Below are positions 5,428 to 6,178 of a DNA stretch of 6,178 nucleotides, in pieces. Every line of letters begins with the position of its first letter. The first letter of the stretch is position 1. Both the position numbers and the translations under genes were made by a program. The DNA comes from an uncultured Bacilli bacterium (GTDB lineage: Bacteria > Bacillota_I > Bacilli_A > RF39 > UBA660): positions 1 to 6,178 of the forward strand of contig CANQWJ010000078.1 in the NCBI GenBank assembly GCA_947627525.1, written 5' to 3'. The notes under the pieces are model-generated. The model saw only the letters and a list, made by a program, of their open reading frames with translations, searched no databases and had not been told where the DNA came from.

Positions 5428-6178
5428 ATGTTTAATAAAAAACGTATGTCGAATGAGCTCGACTATGAGAAATTAAATGAGTTGATAAAAGTAGGAAGGA
5501 ATTTTCTAAAATTAATTTTTGGAGTTAGTATTGTTGCTTTAATTGTTTTAATTACATATATAGGTAAAGAATGGAAGATAATGCATATTTTAGGTGATAT
5601 ATTTGCTATTCTTTCGCCATTCTTTATTGGTGTCATTATAGCGTGGCTCTTTGATCCGATTGTGACTTTCTTTCAAAAAAAAGGAGTTAAAAGAGGAATA
5701 GGGGTAACGTTTGTCTATGTTCTTTTAATAGCCATTTTCGTTTTGATTGGTAATTTATTGATGCCATCACTCATAAAACAAATTAATGAAATTATTGCGG
5801 CTGCGCCACAGACGATAAAGAGTTTTGGTGATCAATTAGAATCATTAATTAGTAATATTGCACACACTTATAATGCTGATGTTGATGTGTTACGTGAGAA
5901 TGTCTATGAGGTAATTAATAATTTGTTAAATTCAATAACTGTTGATTTACCATCAACTATAATATCACTTGTTAAATCTGTTTTAAGTGGCGGACTAAAT
6001 ATTGTAATGGGTCTTTTAATTGGTTTCTATATGTTATTAGACTTTGATGATGTTCGTAAACATTTATCAAAATTAATACCTGCTAAATACCGCGATGAAA
6101 CTGATGGTGTTATTGATGAGTTAAATGGTACACTTAGAAGATACGTTTATGGTACTTTAATTGTCATGTTTGTTCTCT
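5428..6178 (+). CDS. AI-2E transporter family (PerM/UPF0118) membrane protein, 3' end outside window
   Basis: The first 250 codons are present. The family comprises polytopic inner-membrane proteins linked to autoinducer-2 export (TqsA), Na+/H+ antiport or unknown export in different members; the substrate here is unknown. Hydrophobic segments are visible at about 27-45, 55-75 and 91-111, then a soluble loop (about 112-185), then another segment near 186-204. Family-typical pieces include LSPFFIGVIIAWLFDPIV (62-79), KGVKRGIGVTFVYVLL, GLLIGFYMLLDFDDVR and the RRYVYGTLIV segment at the end. Family members usually run about 340-400 residues, so at least 90 are missing. The ATG at 5428 has GGAG at 5417-5420, 7 bases upstream. 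It is a separate transcription unit from the recD2 group. Confidence 0.92.
   Translation, partial: MFNKKRMSNELDYEKLNELIKVGRNFLKLIFGVSIVALIVLITYIGKEWKIMHILGDIFAILSPFFIGVIIAWLFDPIVTFFQKKGVKRGIGVTFVYVLLIAIFVLIGNLLMPSLIKQINEIIAAAPQTIKSFGDQLESLISNIAHTYNADVDVLRENVYEVINNLLNSITVDLPSTIISLVKSVLSGGLNIVMGLLIGFYMLLDFDDVRKHLSKLIPAKYRDETDGVIDELNGTLRRYVYGTLIVMFVL

Noticed and set aside
1..6178. CRISPR array, insertion sequence, tRNA/rRNA gene, riboswitch, toxin-antitoxin or phage defence module
   Set aside because: No regularly spaced repeats, transposase, structured RNA or defence-type pair was seen. The gene content is mainly housekeeping, and the longest non-coding gap is about 140 bases.

Overview
The window is AT-rich DNA with tightly packed genes, good Shine-Dalgarno sites (GGAGG type) and short hairpin-plus-T terminators. 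Every visible stop is TAA and every Trp codon is TGG, so the standard bacterial code fits. A PASTA-type penicillin-binding protein means the cell has a wall. Together with a YrrC-like RecD2, a Gram-positive-type peptide deformylase and a YjcZ-like small protein, this points to a low-GC Firmicute of the Bacilli/Erysipelotrichia kind, probably an uncultured gut lineage. The taxonomic call is inference from style and content.

Layout: (1) Positions 2-1454, plus strand: the 3' end of a penicillin-binding protein (KTG motif, two PASTA domains) overlaps by 20 bases a membrane-anchored metallophosphoesterase. This looks like a two-gene cell-envelope unit. (2) A hairpin at 1442-1469 lies between the convergent phosphoesterase and def genes and can serve both. 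(3) Positions 1468-2282, minus strand: def (start placed at 2016, not the longer GTG) and, behind its own terminator, a 54-residue Tyr/Asn/Gly-rich tail-anchored-type membrane protein. (4) A 140-base divergent spacer carries promoters for the small gene and for recD2. (5) Positions 2408-5344, plus strand: recD2, a membrane-anchored protein of unknown function whose start lies inside recD2, and a Met-rich 51-residue small membrane protein, closed by a strong terminator. (6) From 5365: a separate promoter and the first 250 codons of an AI-2E/PerM-family membrane protein that runs off the end.

The functions are mostly housekeeping: wall synthesis, N-terminal deformylation and DNA repair. I do not see a new defence or mobile system here. 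The less explained parts are the small or unknown membrane proteins at 2103-2267, 4593-5084 and 5155-5310, and the palindrome at 5112-5125.
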